Source: Thereva unica (taxonomy: Eukaryota > Arthropoda > Insecta > Diptera > Therevidae). Taken from it: 64,000 nucleotides of DNA. Position 1 is the first letter of the stretch. Every line of letters begins with the position of its first letter. A program made the translations under genes and the position numbers. Of the stretch, positions 1 through 11,768 are shown one piece after another. The notes under the pieces were generated by a model. That model saw only the letters and a list, made by a program, of their open reading frames with translations. It made no database searches and was not told the origin of the DNA. The stretch spans positions 106,499,163-106,563,162 of the forward strand of contig OX465284.1 of NCBI GenBank assembly GCA_949987705.1, read 5' to 3'.

Positions 1-59
1 TGTTATATTTTGGGCTGCTCTTCCTCTACTATTTATATTAGGGATTCACATATGTTTAG

Positions 60-213
60 TCTCATGGACTGGACGTAACTCCCGAATGGCGATCGCTATC
101 GTGCCAGCAGCTTCAAATTGAAGCCTGTGATCTTGACGACATTAGATTTCAACAAACCGGCATAACTTTCCACACAACCCGCGAAAGTATGGCTTTATTG
201 CGAGAATGCACCT
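60..213 (+). CDS. possible coding exon or relic, unidentified
   Basis: One + strand frame stays open from base 60 through this less AT-rich block. It follows a pyrimidine-rich stretch ending in TTTAG and runs into a possible GTAATA donor at 214. The peptide reads SHGLDVTPEWRSLSCQQLQ then IEACDLDDIRFQQTG, and looks protein-like but matches no family I recognise. A shorter minus-strand frame in the same block is interrupted by stops. It could be an exon of a nested gene or a transposon fragment. The open frame beyond 214 is AT-rich low-complexity sequence and is not counted. Confidence 0.2.
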
Positions 214-215
214 GT

Positions 216-1234
216 AATATATTATTATACTCCTACCTAATCTATTACAGTGCCTATCCTTTCTTCCTCTCTCTAGACTCGTCTGTGTACACTTTGTCTA
301 TAATTTTTATTTTCTTTGATATTTTGGTAGCACACCTTGATATCTTCCAACTAGATCAAATGTTTTTATACTATTTTCAAGAAGAATTCAATTATATTTC
401 CAAAAGCATCCTTGTGCACAATATGCTTCCTACCCTCTACTATAACAAAAAGGAATCTAGACAATTTTTATAACTCCCACCGTCCCCATTGCGGCAACAA
501 CAAAAAAGAATTTACTTTCAAAAATCACAACTTACCTCTAAAAAATCAAATTTGCAATCGTCCTTCTCCTCAATACTGAAAGAGTTCCGAAAGTCCAAAC
601 GAATAATGTGCCCCTCACGAGCTGAAAAGATAAGAGGAGGCGAAAAAAATCCTTAATAAAAAATGAGCCCGGAATGAATCCTTTTTTTTTATTATTTTTT
701 TTTTCTTTTTTGACTTTTCTGAATCCAATCAAATAATCAAAACCTACAACAACAACAACAACAACAAATAGGACTGAAAAAGAAAGGATATTGGTGTGTG
801 CCGGAGGAGCGCCACTTTCCGCAGAATAAAGCGGAAAATCAAATAAATTTCCGCCAGTATCGATCCTTTTTCGGCATCATAAAAACTAAAGGAGAGGAAA
901 TCGGCGGTATGATGGCTTTACTGGGGAAAAAGGGTTTTGTGCTGGAGCGAAAATCGGGGTCAGTGTAAGAAGAATTATAGCTCCATAGCATGCATTTTCC
1001 ATATTTTTTAGTTCCAATAGTAGAGTGCATGCCGCCAAAGTGCATACTGCATTAGGGTCTATATATGTATATTCGGCATTCGGCGGGAAGGAAAGGAAAC
1101 TATAAATGGGGAAATTTCTCAAGCGAAGAAAAGACCTAAGAGGGAATTTTTTAATTTTTTAAGTCTTCTATATATTTTTTTGTTATTGTTAGAGTTACTA
1201 ATGCATTTAAGCTTCCGTTTTTTTTTTTTGTTAC
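216..1234. other. intron 3' of the CUB exon; nothing else recognised
   Basis: On the minus strand this is the intron that follows the CUB exon, starting with GTAACA at 1234 and running into an A-rich tract. It holds long T runs near 690-710, a (CAA)n microsatellite at about 749-767, and otherwise AT-rich unique-looking sequence. The short open frames here have no recognisable domain and no splice context. Confidence 0.5.
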
Positions 1235-1552
1235 CTTCCAACACTCGAACACAGTCGATATTTTTTGGATAGTTGTCTGGGTAATTGGGGCTGTACAGGG
1301 TGTTTATTTCTGGATCTCCAACCTCAAACTTGTAACATGGCGGCACTGAGTTACCTTCATCTGCATCACGACCTTTTCGACGCTTTGGGAAATCAATTTG
1401 CTTAATAAACATCTTGTGGTAGAGGCTTGTTACTTTTGTGGTGGGCGTTGTTATTATATAATTATGCAACGGATCCAATTTCGTTGATATACCTGTCGAT
1501 GATTTACTTTGCTGAAATGTTGTAATGGCAGTGGTTGAACTATTCGGTGATA
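1235..1552 (-). CDS. exon encoding linker and start of a CUB domain
   Basis: Read on the minus strand, the exon follows a TTATTATTACAG acceptor and ends at a GTAACA donor. It is 318 nt long, open throughout, and enters and leaves a codon after one base. It encodes a Ser/Thr-rich linker, a basic stretch (FPKRRKGRD, a possible proprotein-convertase or matrix-binding site), then CYKFEVGDPEI followed by LYSPNYPDNYPKNIDC. The Cys about 26 residues before DC, with SPNYP..YP between, is the first disulfide pair and first strands of a CUB domain, an extracellular interaction module. The donor cuts just after VRVLE, so the rest of the domain lies below base 1. Incoming phase matches the signal-peptide exon at 26416-26918. 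The wording resembles insect Neto or SOL1-like CUB proteins, but that identity is a guess. Confidence 0.75.
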
Positions 1553-1730
1553 CTGTAATAATAAATGAAAGGATAAATATTTTTAGTTAATTTTATTGAT
1601 GTTTATTAAATGGTTAATTAAATGGTAAAGGAAAGTAGTATATTGGAAACTTTAGTTGAGTGATATAATTTTTTTTTTTGCTTTAAGCATTGTTATATGT
1701 ACAATTACAATGCATATTTAGACAGCAGTA

Positions 1731-1859
1731 TAGCTATACGTTTTCAGCCGCAGCGAAGTTCAGCTAGTCTTACACAGGTGGCGCTCACTTACACCCAAGA
1801 TAACATACATACCCAAGTTCACAACCGATGACGTCACTGCGCTAGAAACGGTATAGCTA
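1731..1859. mobile_element. short TIR element (MITE), TA-flanked
   Basis: The left end TAGCTATACGTTTTC and the right end GAAACGGTATAGCTA are inverted copies with one mismatch. Each is bordered outside by TA, as expected for Tc1/mariner-type insertion. The element is about 129 bp with no coding capacity, and it contains a TGACGTCA palindrome near 1829. Confidence 0.55.
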
Positions 1860-1861
1860 TA

Positions 1862-2439
1862 ATACTTTAGACAATATGCAAGGTGCATTTTATGTTTAAG
1901 GCCGATTTTGGTTTGGCTGTAATTAGTCAGTTGGGCATAGTAGTCGACAACAATTGCTTATGGAACATCTAGCATCGCTTTTTCCAAAATAGCAGCTGTT
2001 GAAGCATTAAGAATCCTTAATTGAAACTTTTGCTTATAACTTTCTCAATCGAACCCCCAACTAAGATAGGAGAGCTCTGAAAATGCCGCCGTGTGGCTCC
2101 CAAAAGAGTTGCTATTATCCACCACTGTTGTAAACCAACTGTTTTTTCTAATGCGGGCATACCAGCGTGACAGTGTGGGAAGTGCATAGTTTTTGCACTG
2201 TCGTAACGATTTTCTTTGTGCACGGGGCGTTATATAATGCCTTATCCTGATATGTAAGCTCAGCCAGGATGGACCTCTCCTCTTTACCATTCTCATGGAA
2301 CTTTGATGAGCAAATTTAGCAGGCAAGAGCCAAAGCAAAAAGGATCGGATTGAGATTAGGGAGCCCTACGGAGCACCCCCGAGCTTCACTTTCGCAAACT
2401 CCTTTCCAATAGGCCAAAGTCAAGATGGCAAGCCGAAAT
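1862..2439. other. no recognised gene
   Basis: Two overlapping minus-strand frames (about 2017-2338) are moderately long, but I recognise no domain in them. The sequence is less AT-rich than its surroundings and directly abuts the R1-type relic, so it may be part of that or another old element. Confidence 0.4.
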
Positions 2440-3260
2440 TCGGAAGGCAAGAACTAGGCCCGTACAGATGAGCTGCTCCAATATCTAAAGTTGTTTCACC
2501 AGTAGAAATTTAATATCATCAGCCCTCATATTATCTAGAGGGAACATTCCCATGCGGGCCCACCTACTCTGCTGTCTCAACGGCAACGGTAAGAGGCCCA
2601 ACAGAGGGTCAAATCAAGGAAGTTTGGAGTAAAAGTGGGGAGTCACATGGAACATACTCGAACGCCGTTTTCACATATTGATTCCCAACAGACCAACAAA
2701 AGAAGAGAGGACTGCGGTCAGAAACCCGCGGTGACCCAAATTTCCGGGATCATAATGACAGTTGGAAGTTCTTCAACGAGGCTTTCCTCGAACTATCAAC
2801 TCTAAACGGCAGATTGATGAATCTTTCCAGGTCTGGCCTGAATATATAAGGTATAGGGCTGTAATGCAATAGGCCAAACGAATGGGGGCGGGACGTTTGG
2901 ACTCAATACTTCCGCAAAAGAAGAAGAAGAAGAACATATTTTTGATAGCGTTGCAAGACTGCTTAGCCATAAACCAATTGAAGTTGACAAATCTAAACAC
3001 AGAATGAAAGTGTAGGAGGTTTCGCCAGGATCGGCAAGTGTTAAAGCCTGCGAATACCCGCCTAGTAACCGATTCCAGAAGGATTAAAACAGTGGTCGAG
3101 CCAAGTCTGCCCAAGGCGTTGGCTTATTCACTAGCCTCCATGCCCTCCTACGCTTTGATTACGTTTTGGCCATCAGTTAGGATAGATATGTTCTTGCTGG
3201 AATAGGCCCTTGATAGCATAGTTGGGCCTAGACGATCAATTGCCATTCCAGAGACTCACT
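2440..3260 (-). mobile_element. R1/LOA-type non-LTR retrotransposon, RNase H and C-terminal relic
   Basis: Minus-strand frames with stops and shifts give an RNase H-like stretch, LLSRAYSSKNISILTDGQ, then ANALGRLGSTTVL (about 3220-3080). These match the CSDSQAALKAL block and the segment after it in I/R1/LOA clade retrotransposons. Further 3', NMRADDIKFLLVKQL (about 2550-2500) matches the usual end of such proteins. Between the two, an AAG-repeat and unrelated frame suggest rearrangement. The copy is dead and 5' truncated. It lies inside the CUB-gene intron in the same orientation as the gene. Confidence 0.55.
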
Positions 3261-5552
3261 CCACACTCTCTCTCTCTCTCTAGTATATTTTTGCCTAGAG
3301 CTTGCTGATACATCCATTCACAGCACAAAGGAACTTCTTAAATTTTCGTAGGGCAATGATGGAGATAGACCTCAATCTGTAATGATACATAATGGTGTTC
3401 AGGAATTCTTTAGCTTTAGTGTGAATGGGTTGAATCAGTTTTTGTAAATGTGTAGTCAACTACGGAGCGATACTGGATTGTATCTCTAGTATTCCGCTGA
3501 CCACCGATCATATAAGTTTTGCTGATGTTACTGTTCATAAGCTTGTTGTTATATAGGAGACTGGAACCGGACAGCGATTTCTCTCTTTGCTTAGATGATG
3601 TAAAAACGATATCGTCTGGTTCATCTTATCTAGCCATAAGACAGATAGGAAGCTTTTTCGCGATCAGTGATCACCTGACATTGTTTCATAGACGTTATAA
3701 ATGATTAGGATCAATTCCATTCTATTTTTTAAATGAAACTTGTGAAGAAAAGCTTTCATAAAGCTTGCAGCCGAGTCTCGAACCAATTTTTAATTGTCTA
3801 CAATAAACATGGATCAAGTCCGTAATAAGCACCTCTACTAATGAAGCTTTTTCTAAAGGAGCACATTTCGTCAATTAATTTTTAATATGCCCAAAAACAG
3901 AAATATTGCAATTTTGTTAATTATTTCTTGTTTGTTTTTACACTCTCTCACCTTTCCCAAAATCCATTTTGCCCATAAAATAAGTTAATCCCATCGAAAA
4001 TGTTCCCACCGCCATTATCTGTTTCAAGTGGCAAGGACATTCTAGGATCTTTATGATCAATTTCCCTACGTAAGCAGTAAAAACACCAACAAAAATGTGC
4101 GAAGAGGAAAATATTTATTCCCAAAAAAAAAAACGTAAGGACGAAAGGACACCAAGCCAAACAATAGAAAAAAAATGAAATAAAACTTTTTTTATAGCAA
4201 TAAAAACTTCTAGAACTGCTATAAAAACGCGGCTACTGGAACGTTCTAAGTAATCAAGTGTTCATTGAATTCCCGGGGAAAGTTTCAATTTTTCGACAAC
4301 ATTGTGTCGTCTCGGCTGTAGTAGGACAGCGCCCCCTTCATTCTCATGGTCTAAACATTGTGATGCTACCATCCGACGTCCAAATAATCAATATGGCTGC
4401 CAGGACCCTGATGAGGATTTAGGATTTGAAGTCTAATTCATCCGTCTTCTTCTTCTTCTTCGTTTCCTCCCTCCCTCCCTCCCTCAGTCCACTGGCACCA
4501 CTTAGCCGTCGTGGCTTTCCTGAGCGTGTGCGGTGGGGGGTAGGGGAAAGAAGCTCAAGTTTCGTGGTGGTATTGGGATGGTTAAAACACAGATTTCGGG
4601 TGTTAGAGGCCGAAAAGTTTCGCCGTAAAATGTTGTTTAATTTAAAGCTTTTAACACCACATGGTACTTGTTGAACTTGTGCACCGGGAAAAGGTGTGTA
4701 TAAAGGTATTTTTCCATTTCATAATTAAATGAAATTTGAAGAGTGCTCTGCCGCCGCCTTCGCCGACGGCGCCTTCTCGTCCTTCTTGAAGAAATTTTAG
4801 ATGTAAATAGCAGATGCCAGATTTTGCTTCCCAAAAGAAATGCGAATGGAAGTTTAAGAAAAAAAAAAGTGGCGATAAAACTTTGCTTTTTTCTAATGGA
4901 AGTAGTTTAAACTTTATTTTAAGCAGTTGTGATAAAAAGCCTGAAATGGGATATGAAAACTGTGGGCAATAAGTACGGCTTTTGTTGCTAGTTGAAACTT
5001 GGGTTTTAACTGTTAAGAGTACACAAAGGAGTAATTAACCTTGAATTAACTTGTGGTAGTGGGCACGAAGTCTTTTTGATATTTTAAAAGTAGTTTCCGC
5101 TTATATAACAAACAACAAACAGGAGAGGAATAAGGTTGAGATTTGCATAATCTAGTATTGGGTGAAGCTCAGGTATTAGGGAAAAGGGTTTGTAGGAGAT
5201 GAGTCCATAAACGGATTTTTGTTTCATGCTCTTGAATAATTTTTTTATGTTAAAATATTTCTTAGTAGTTTTCAGCGTAGTTCGATTTTTGTTTGTTTTT
5301 CTACTTCCATTTCAAAAAAAAAAAAAAAAAAATTAACTAAGAAGCAACCAACAACAGACCCAAGATGCTTTTCAGACCTCAAATACATTCCTTTCGTTTT
5401 AATTTTCGAGGAGGCAAGCCAGAATTTGAAAAATATTCTTTCAACAAGAGCTGTCATTTTAAACTTCGTGCCATTTTTGAACTGTCAAAATACAGCTGTC
5501 ATTACGATGACATTTGACAAGTAAAAACTAGGAGGTTTTGACACTCGGAAAG
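3261..5552. other. intronic sequence with microsatellites, no gene recognised
   Basis: This stretch holds a (CT)n tract at 3268-3281, a TTC and CTCC repeat tract at about 4444-4494, an A-run at 5316-5332, and AT-rich unique-looking sequence. Short frames at 3519, 3948, 4426 and 4637 are low-complexity or without domains. Confidence 0.5.
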
Positions 5553-5705
5553 CGGTGATAGAAAGATTATGATTTTTTAAACAAAACTATAGTGATGAGA
5601 TCCATTTTCATCTGTTTGGGTACGTAAAGAAGCAAAACATCGGTGTCCACAAAAACCCTAGAAAAATAGTCGAACAACTCGTAGTGAGGTCGAAGCTGTA
5701 AACCT
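5553..5705 (+). mobile_element. mariner-superfamily (ITm) transposase fragment
   Basis: The + strand frame gives FFKQNYSDEIHFHLFGYV then KKQNIGVHKNPRKIVEQ. The SDE.HF.L.GYV.KQN pattern is the block around the first catalytic Asp of insect ITm (DD37E-like) transposases, and that Asp is kept. Nothing recognisable precedes or follows it, and a stop ends the frame. A related block (ADEAHF) occurs at about 30000. Confidence 0.6.
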
Positions 5706-6984
5706 CCCTAACACTTGGATGAACCGGCCGCAACCTAACGGAACAGTAGGACTGTAGTAATCCTGCCCATAATCACCTGAAAAAAACATTTGGGCACCTG
5801 CAGGAACCAAGTTCATCTGTAGGAACATTTTACATAACTCGGTATGACCTATCCTATGTTATTATTTTTTTGCGATGTTCTGGTTCACATAGATTTTATT
5901 AAGTAACTTTTGAGCGTGACCTAAACTGTTTGTTGTTCCGCACCTTACAATTATACCTGTAAGAAAGAAACCGTCGTGGTACCAGAGCGGGTTTTCAGAC
6001 TAATTTTTAATTAAAATGTATTTCCATTGTCATGCTACTCTCACTTCGTTAAGTTGATATATTTTACATAGGAATTTTGAAAATTGTTGATTATCTTTCA
6101 GATTGTATTTGGTTTGAGTACATTACATGTGTGTACCGTTGGTTGGAAGTACATTTAAGTTATTTACCATTAGCTTCATTACCTGTAATTGGTGTTTGTA
6201 ACTGTGGCTTGGAGTATTAGCTTGCACCTTCTGGGACGACTTTTTTTGTAATGGCGGTGTTTAGTTCAAATTTTGATATTTTTTTATTAAGAGCAAATTC
6301 GATGTTTGTCTTTTGGGCAACAAGCTTAGGGTGTGCACATGACTGCATAGTAAAGATAGTAAAGACGAGATGACTCCTCCTTGTGAGATATCCTGTTGTA
6401 TTTAATGGACATTTAAGGTCCCAACCAGGTTATTCTCGTGCTCAAGATAGTCGCCAGCCGTTGCTTACTTTTGTGTTTGGGGCTATATGGGCTTTCCAGG
6501 ACGTGAATTGCTAAGGCCGACTTCTATATCTAGGAAAGCTGTCAGTGTATTTTGTTTGTGATATAGGGTCCTTTAAATAGTTCCCATCACTTCATGCAAG
6601 ACTGTCTTAGTGGATCTACATTTGGAATAGGGATGTTGTGTTCTCAGCTAAACTCACATTATTACACCTAGAACACCGATTGGAGGTGTAAGAGGGTTCC
6701 AGTGTTTTGAGATAGATGTTAAACTATCGCCCTATAGTGGGATGAAGACAACTCCACATGCAGCTCTTGAACATGACCACCAGCCATGGTATTACTTAAT
6801 CAGGTAATTTCTGCAACCTGAATGGTAGAGGGCCGCCCGGGCCGAGTACTTTAAATTGAGGAAAACTTGTAATCACCCAAAGAACCTAGCTTCTCCTTTG
6901 TAACAATAGCGGAAATCGTCTCCCAGGAGTGCTTTGCCCATTTTCTTCGACCGCTTTTTAGTCCTTGCAAATGGGAAAGACCTA
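5706..6984. other. no gene recognised
   Basis: Mixed-composition intronic sequence. Parts at 6400-6850 look like old repeat because of their higher GC, but I could not place them. Confidence 0.4.
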
Positions 6985-7170
6985 TGGGGTGCCACAGCGA
7001 GGGAGACCCAACCTCCGCTGGAAGGATGGCGTAGACCAGGACGCTGAAAGCTTAGGGATGCCAAACTGGATGACATCGGCTCAGAAACGGGAACAGTGGG
7101 GAGAACAGTTGCGAGAGGTCAGGACCGGAACCCGGCTCTACAGCCGTTTTAGAAGAAGAAGAGAAATAGG
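6985..7170 (+). mobile_element. non-LTR retrotransposon, C-terminal RT tail with (GAA)n end
   Basis: The frame reads RGRPNLRWKDGVDQDAESLG, then NWMTSAQKREQWGEQLREV. This is the standard C-terminal tail (GRP.LRWKD..D.L...G...W...A..R..W) of many LINE reverse transcriptases. The frame ends in RRRR encoded by an AAGAAGAAG tract, a typical short 3' microsatellite tail. A second, inverted copy of the same family is at 49140-49325. Confidence 0.65.
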
Positions 7171-9988
7171 AAAGTGTGTATGCATTAGTAACTCTATGAA
7201 CCAACTGGATTGTTCTTTAAAGGAGATCCTGTATAGTCTGCCAGAATCTCCTATGCTCTCGATAGGTTAGCAATACCACGCCAGGTATGCAATGACTTAT
7301 GATGACGATAAATTACAGGACTTAATACACTCACAGCTAAGTGATCCAATCGGGGAACGATTTGCACTCTATATTCGGCTTCTTTAGATTTGAGTGGGTC
7401 CGGACATAACCTATTAATCAGGCCTGGGCTTTATAGACGTAATAGAACGACAAATGAACATACATTCCGAGCATTTTATACAAGAGATGTAGAGGACGGT
7501 AATAGGACGTAAAAATGTGAAATTATGAGATAAAGGACGATAAACGACATAAAAATGAAAAATAAAGTGATGACTGATGAGTTCTAGTAACCAGATTTGC
7601 TTGAATATGACATCATAATAAAGCGTCGCAATTTTTTTTGCCATTCTTCTCATTTTCCATTCTCAATATATTTAATATTTTCCCAAAATTAAATTTGTTG
7701 CTCATAAAAACTCTTGAAACGCTTTTAATATCCAAATATTCCAACGCTTTTTTAATATACCACCATTTCACAAGCATCTGGAAAATTTCTTTTTGTCCTT
7801 AAAAAAAATTTCACTGAAATTTATTCTGAATATTCGCGCCCACATCCTTTCGGGACGAAAAAAAAAATTCCCCATTAAATCGCGACCTCGGTCGGCCAGT
7901 AGGACATCACGCTACATTACCATTTCCACCACCAGGTCAACAAATCGTCCTGTTTTTATTTCAGTGGGTATAGTGAAGAGGAATGGTAGAGAGAAAAGAG
8001 TAGGAGAGTGAGAAAGAAAGGATGTCAGCATATAACTACTCGAATAAGGACATTGAGAGTCGTTTTTTCCGGCCTGACATATATACACACATACAGAAGG
8101 ATTTAATTGTTCGGAAGCATCGAAATGTGCCATTTTCTAGGACAAATAAATCATTCAGCCTAAACGCCATTTTTAGCTGTTGATGCAGGCGATGCCTTCT
8201 TGTATAGTATATGGCATGGCGATCACACACATGTGTGTAATAAAGGAGAATTTATTTCGCAGCCATTCAACTGCTAAATATGAGCAAAAAGAAGAGATTC
8301 TTGGCATTGATACAAGCAAAAAATGCGATAAATTTTCAGCTGAAGGATCCTCATTATTGCAGTCCGATGTGGTCAGAACTAGGAAGAAACTGAAATCGTA
8401 TAAAGCGATAATATTTCTTGCAAATAATTTCTTGTTTTTTTTTTTTTTTGGTTGTTATTGTTTTTAGTCTGCGAGGACATAAATAAAACGTTCATATGAG
8501 TAGGAAGGTGGTACATACAGCATTCTAGTGGTACTCATATGTACCCACCCTGTACAAGGAGACAGAATATGTGTTGTCGTGGGGCTGACTCTATGGCTGA
8601 TATATGAATAGCCGAATGCTAGCCAAAATAATTTCCCACAAGGGGTGGATACCCAATGCTATAGACGCATACATGAATATCACATACATACATGTATTAT
8701 TAACGAAATTCCTTGGCAAACATTCAAAATTATTAATTTCATTGAGACAGTTTCAATCGTATACACTGATTTCAAGGATGTCTTTGCCTAAATGAAGACA
8801 CTATAAGATTATTTCAGAAAAAAGCTGTGAAATTTTGTCCCAATTTTTATTTTTACCCCATTTCAATATACTTATATGTTTGCACGATTTCTATTCGTGG
8901 GTCATTGGCTGCCATCTAAGTGTTAGAAGAGATAAACGAACAAACTTTCATCGGGGCTGTGTTTAGTCTATGATTAATTGAAATCTATAAATTTCACACA
9001 CGCACTTTATACTTTTGCAAAAAAAAAATTACATATATTATTAATGTCGATGGTTTTAGTTTTTTTGTTTAAATTTTTTAAATTTTTTCCAAGCAAATTT
9101 TTTATTTATATAAATTTATAACTTTCTGAAATTATTTTATTACACCTAGAACAAGCTATTAGGAATGGTAGAAATAAATAACGTCAAGAGAAAGATTTTA
9201 TTTATTTTTAATTCATTTTATTTATTAATTTTAGTTCTTATCGAAGCACCAATTGTGGGTGGGTGGTGGTTCACCGCAGGTATTTAACGAAATTAGAATT
9301 ATAAACAAACAAAACATTATAAAAAAATGTTCCCTGGTCTGTCTGGCTTGCTACCCTCCACAAATACGGTAGTGGGTGTTTTATGGGGTACTCAATCTGC
9401 CCGCGTGTTCCCCTATTGGTGATGATCGATACGAGTCTGGTGATGTTCTTGCGCGATATCATGAGGAGATCGCGTGATCTGTGCTTGATATTGTCTGACC
9501 AAGTCTTTCTAACCTTAAGGTATGATTTTCAGCAACTCTACCTTAGCGGACCGGTGTACCACCCAAAATCTACATTTTTAAAATCTACACAACCCGAATT
9601 ACCATCCTTCCCAGATAGGCTCAAAGTAATAGCTCTCAAGCCACTGTCCTGTAGCAGAAAACTGCTTATTTAATGTTTTCATTTACAAGGTGCGAGGTTA
9701 TGGCTAAAAAGCAACTCTAAGACCGATTTTCTTGCAAGGCTGCTCGCATTAAATTCTTTCTTGCCTGATACTGCCATGCCACCATCGAGTATTCTTCTCA
9801 CTAAATGGACAAAGTTTTATTTAAATCACACGAAAAGTATAGGCTTCAAGTAGAGTATAACGACAATGAATCCCTGACCTTGACAATATAGCCTATGTTC
9901 CTTATAAAATGTTAGTAGATAAGCAAACCCACCCTCCACATATTTGCCTTTCTCCTTCCCCATCAGATACCCACACTTTTGGAATGCC
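7171..9988. other. AT-rich intronic sequence, no gene recognised
   Basis: AT-rich sequence with A and T runs (7858-7867, 8437-8450, 9019-9028). The frames at 7414, 8180 and 9383 lack domains. A mid-GC patch at 9240-9670 may be an unidentified repeat. Confidence 0.45.
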
Positions 9989-9989
9989 G

Positions 9990-10090
9990 CAACATAAGCT
10001 TTTAAGAAAAAGGTTTGTGTCTTCGCTAGGATGAAAACTTGCTTGTAGGGGAAATTTTGGTTTGGGAAACTTTTGGCGTCTGTTTTGCGC
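9990..10090. repeat. dispersed repeat, copy 1 (unknown family)
   Basis: The segment around GTCTTCGCTAGGATGAAA, then CTTGTAGGGGAAATTTTG, is clearly similar to 32078-32135 in the same orientation. A minus-strand frame over it is open (FPYKQVFILAKTQTFFL) but I recognise no domain. It is probably a relic of an unidentified element. Confidence 0.4.
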
Positions 10091-10559
10091 TTGCTCATAT
10101 GATTCGTTTTTGACACTTTTTTGGTCAGCTTACTGACTTCCTTGTTTGCCTGACAGAGCACCTCAACCAAATCATTTATAGCATTGGCAAAGCTGGTCTA
10201 GTCTCTAGATATATGCACCTCTACCGATCCGTCATCATTTGAAAATATTAGAGAAGCACATGCCAGATCTTGTCTTCTAAATACTGAGCTGATTTTCAAT
10301 TCAATCAGAAAATACATGTAACTCTATCTTGATTAGGAAAGCAAAAATCATGTCGAAAAACGAACTACTGTTTGTTCTATAACAAAACCACTACCAATCG
10401 TCATTCTATCAAAGTGGACACTGTGAATCTAATGGCGGACTCAAGTATTGACATTCTACGCATAGCTACATACAATCATCAGAATTTAGGTCTCCTCGGG
10501 TCCCACTAAGTGGGAGGGCTATCGCACAGCTCCCTTAAGTTAATAGTCATCCACTTAGC

Positions 10560-11245
10560 TAATAACTACTTCAATGACGATCTGTACCTTGTCACTGCCA
10601 ATCTACAGGAAACGATCGCGGCAGCATTTGCTAGTAGCTGTTCTGTGAACCCCAGTATCAATGAAAGGACTACGTGGGTTGAACAATAATCGGGTAACCG
10701 GGAGCTTTACAAGCAAGCAATTACGATTTGAGAAGATCGAAAAGAAAGTCATTGAAAGCCTTCTGTGAAGAGGTAGACAAAGTTCCCCAAACAAAGTCTT
10801 GTCTAAGGATCACTGAAATGGGATTGTCCCCCGCAAGACTTCTTAAGGGTCCTTTCACTGCAGGTAAGATCGACTGGGCCACCGGCACCTCAAAGTCCTT
10901 CAAGCCTGCTGGAACAGTCCAGATCGTCCTGGCTGTCTTTCAGAGAAGCTTGAAAGCGATCGTATCAATCTGATAAAATTCTTCCACGATGGATTAGCGT
11001 TGGCCCATATTCCGGGGAGGTCTTTAACCATAAATTGGGGAGAAGCTCGAATATGGAAGCAAATTCCTATTAACGCATCAGTTTTTCTTCCTTTCCCATG
11101 AAAATGATAAAGAAGGTTTTAGACTCGTATATTAGAGAGGGAATTACAGCAAGAACCACTCCACTGTTGCAAATTTCCTACCGGCTTGGTAGATTGATAA
11201 AGACTACCATTCACGTGCTAGTGAGATATAAAGGGCATGTAACCC
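10560..11245 (+). mobile_element. R1/LOA-type non-LTR retrotransposon, pre-RT and RT start
   Basis: Broken + strand frames give LVTANLQETIAAAFASSC, then LYKQAITI, RRSKRKSLKAFCEEVD, the KIDWAT..FKPAGT.QIV equivalent of FKSPGPDGI, and finally VLDSYIREG..LGRLIKTTI (about 11120-11215). These follow the order of the segment between endonuclease and RT, and the first RT motifs, of R1/LOA elements. Stops and shifts are frequent. The same LQETI..A..SSCSV.P segment recurs at 20890. The fragment ends near a switch to the opposite strand at about 11250-11395. Confidence 0.6.
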
Positions 11246-11394
11246 CACATTAAAAGTTGGATGCGCCGCTTCTCAGCAGCAGACTGATAACTTCGGAGAT
11301 GAATAGCGAATTGGTTACGATGCGTCTTATCAGCTCTCCTATTGTCAATTAAGTAATCTCGAAACTTCTTACCGACATTAATAACTCGGGCTTA

Positions 11395-11768
11395 GCGCTT
11401 TTGACCGCTCCCTCGCCGGCTTCTTGGTGCCTTTCAAAACTTTCGAGCGCAGGTCTCAATAGAATGTATTTCAGTCTGGTAAATAGAAGGCAATCTACCC
11501 ATTGCAATGGAGACATTGGAGTTAGGTCCTACAACACCATCTCCTGTACCATATTCTATCTTTGTCTCATCGATAAATCAGTAAGGACTGGGCGGCAGTT
11601 CAGTCACCATATGACCGAAAACATGACGAATTGAAATGTTTGGGATATCGTTGAGGATATGCATATTTTCTTAACGGCAGTGGTCCAGTTCGATAAGCCC
11701 TCGGCGAATTTCGATATGGATATTTGCAGTGGAGTTATTCCAATAATTGTCTCCATAGCAGCTGTGGT
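11395..11768 (-). mobile_element. R1/LOA-type relic, RNase H side, split by hAT
   Basis: The minus strand gives TAAMETIIGITPLQISISK next to the hAT junction. Further 3' (about 11530-11430) it gives NSNVSIAMGRLPSIYQTE and IHSIETCARKF, which are the ..FQAE..AI..CA.. strands of the RNase H domain. The upstream half of the same relic resumes at 13209 after the hAT insertion. It is opposite in strand to the RT fragment just before it, so two relics of one family lie next to each other in opposite orientation. Confidence 0.6.

Noticed and set aside
4442..4674. Serine-rich 82-codon frame
   Set aside because: Starts in a TTC/CTCC microsatellite; no other support.
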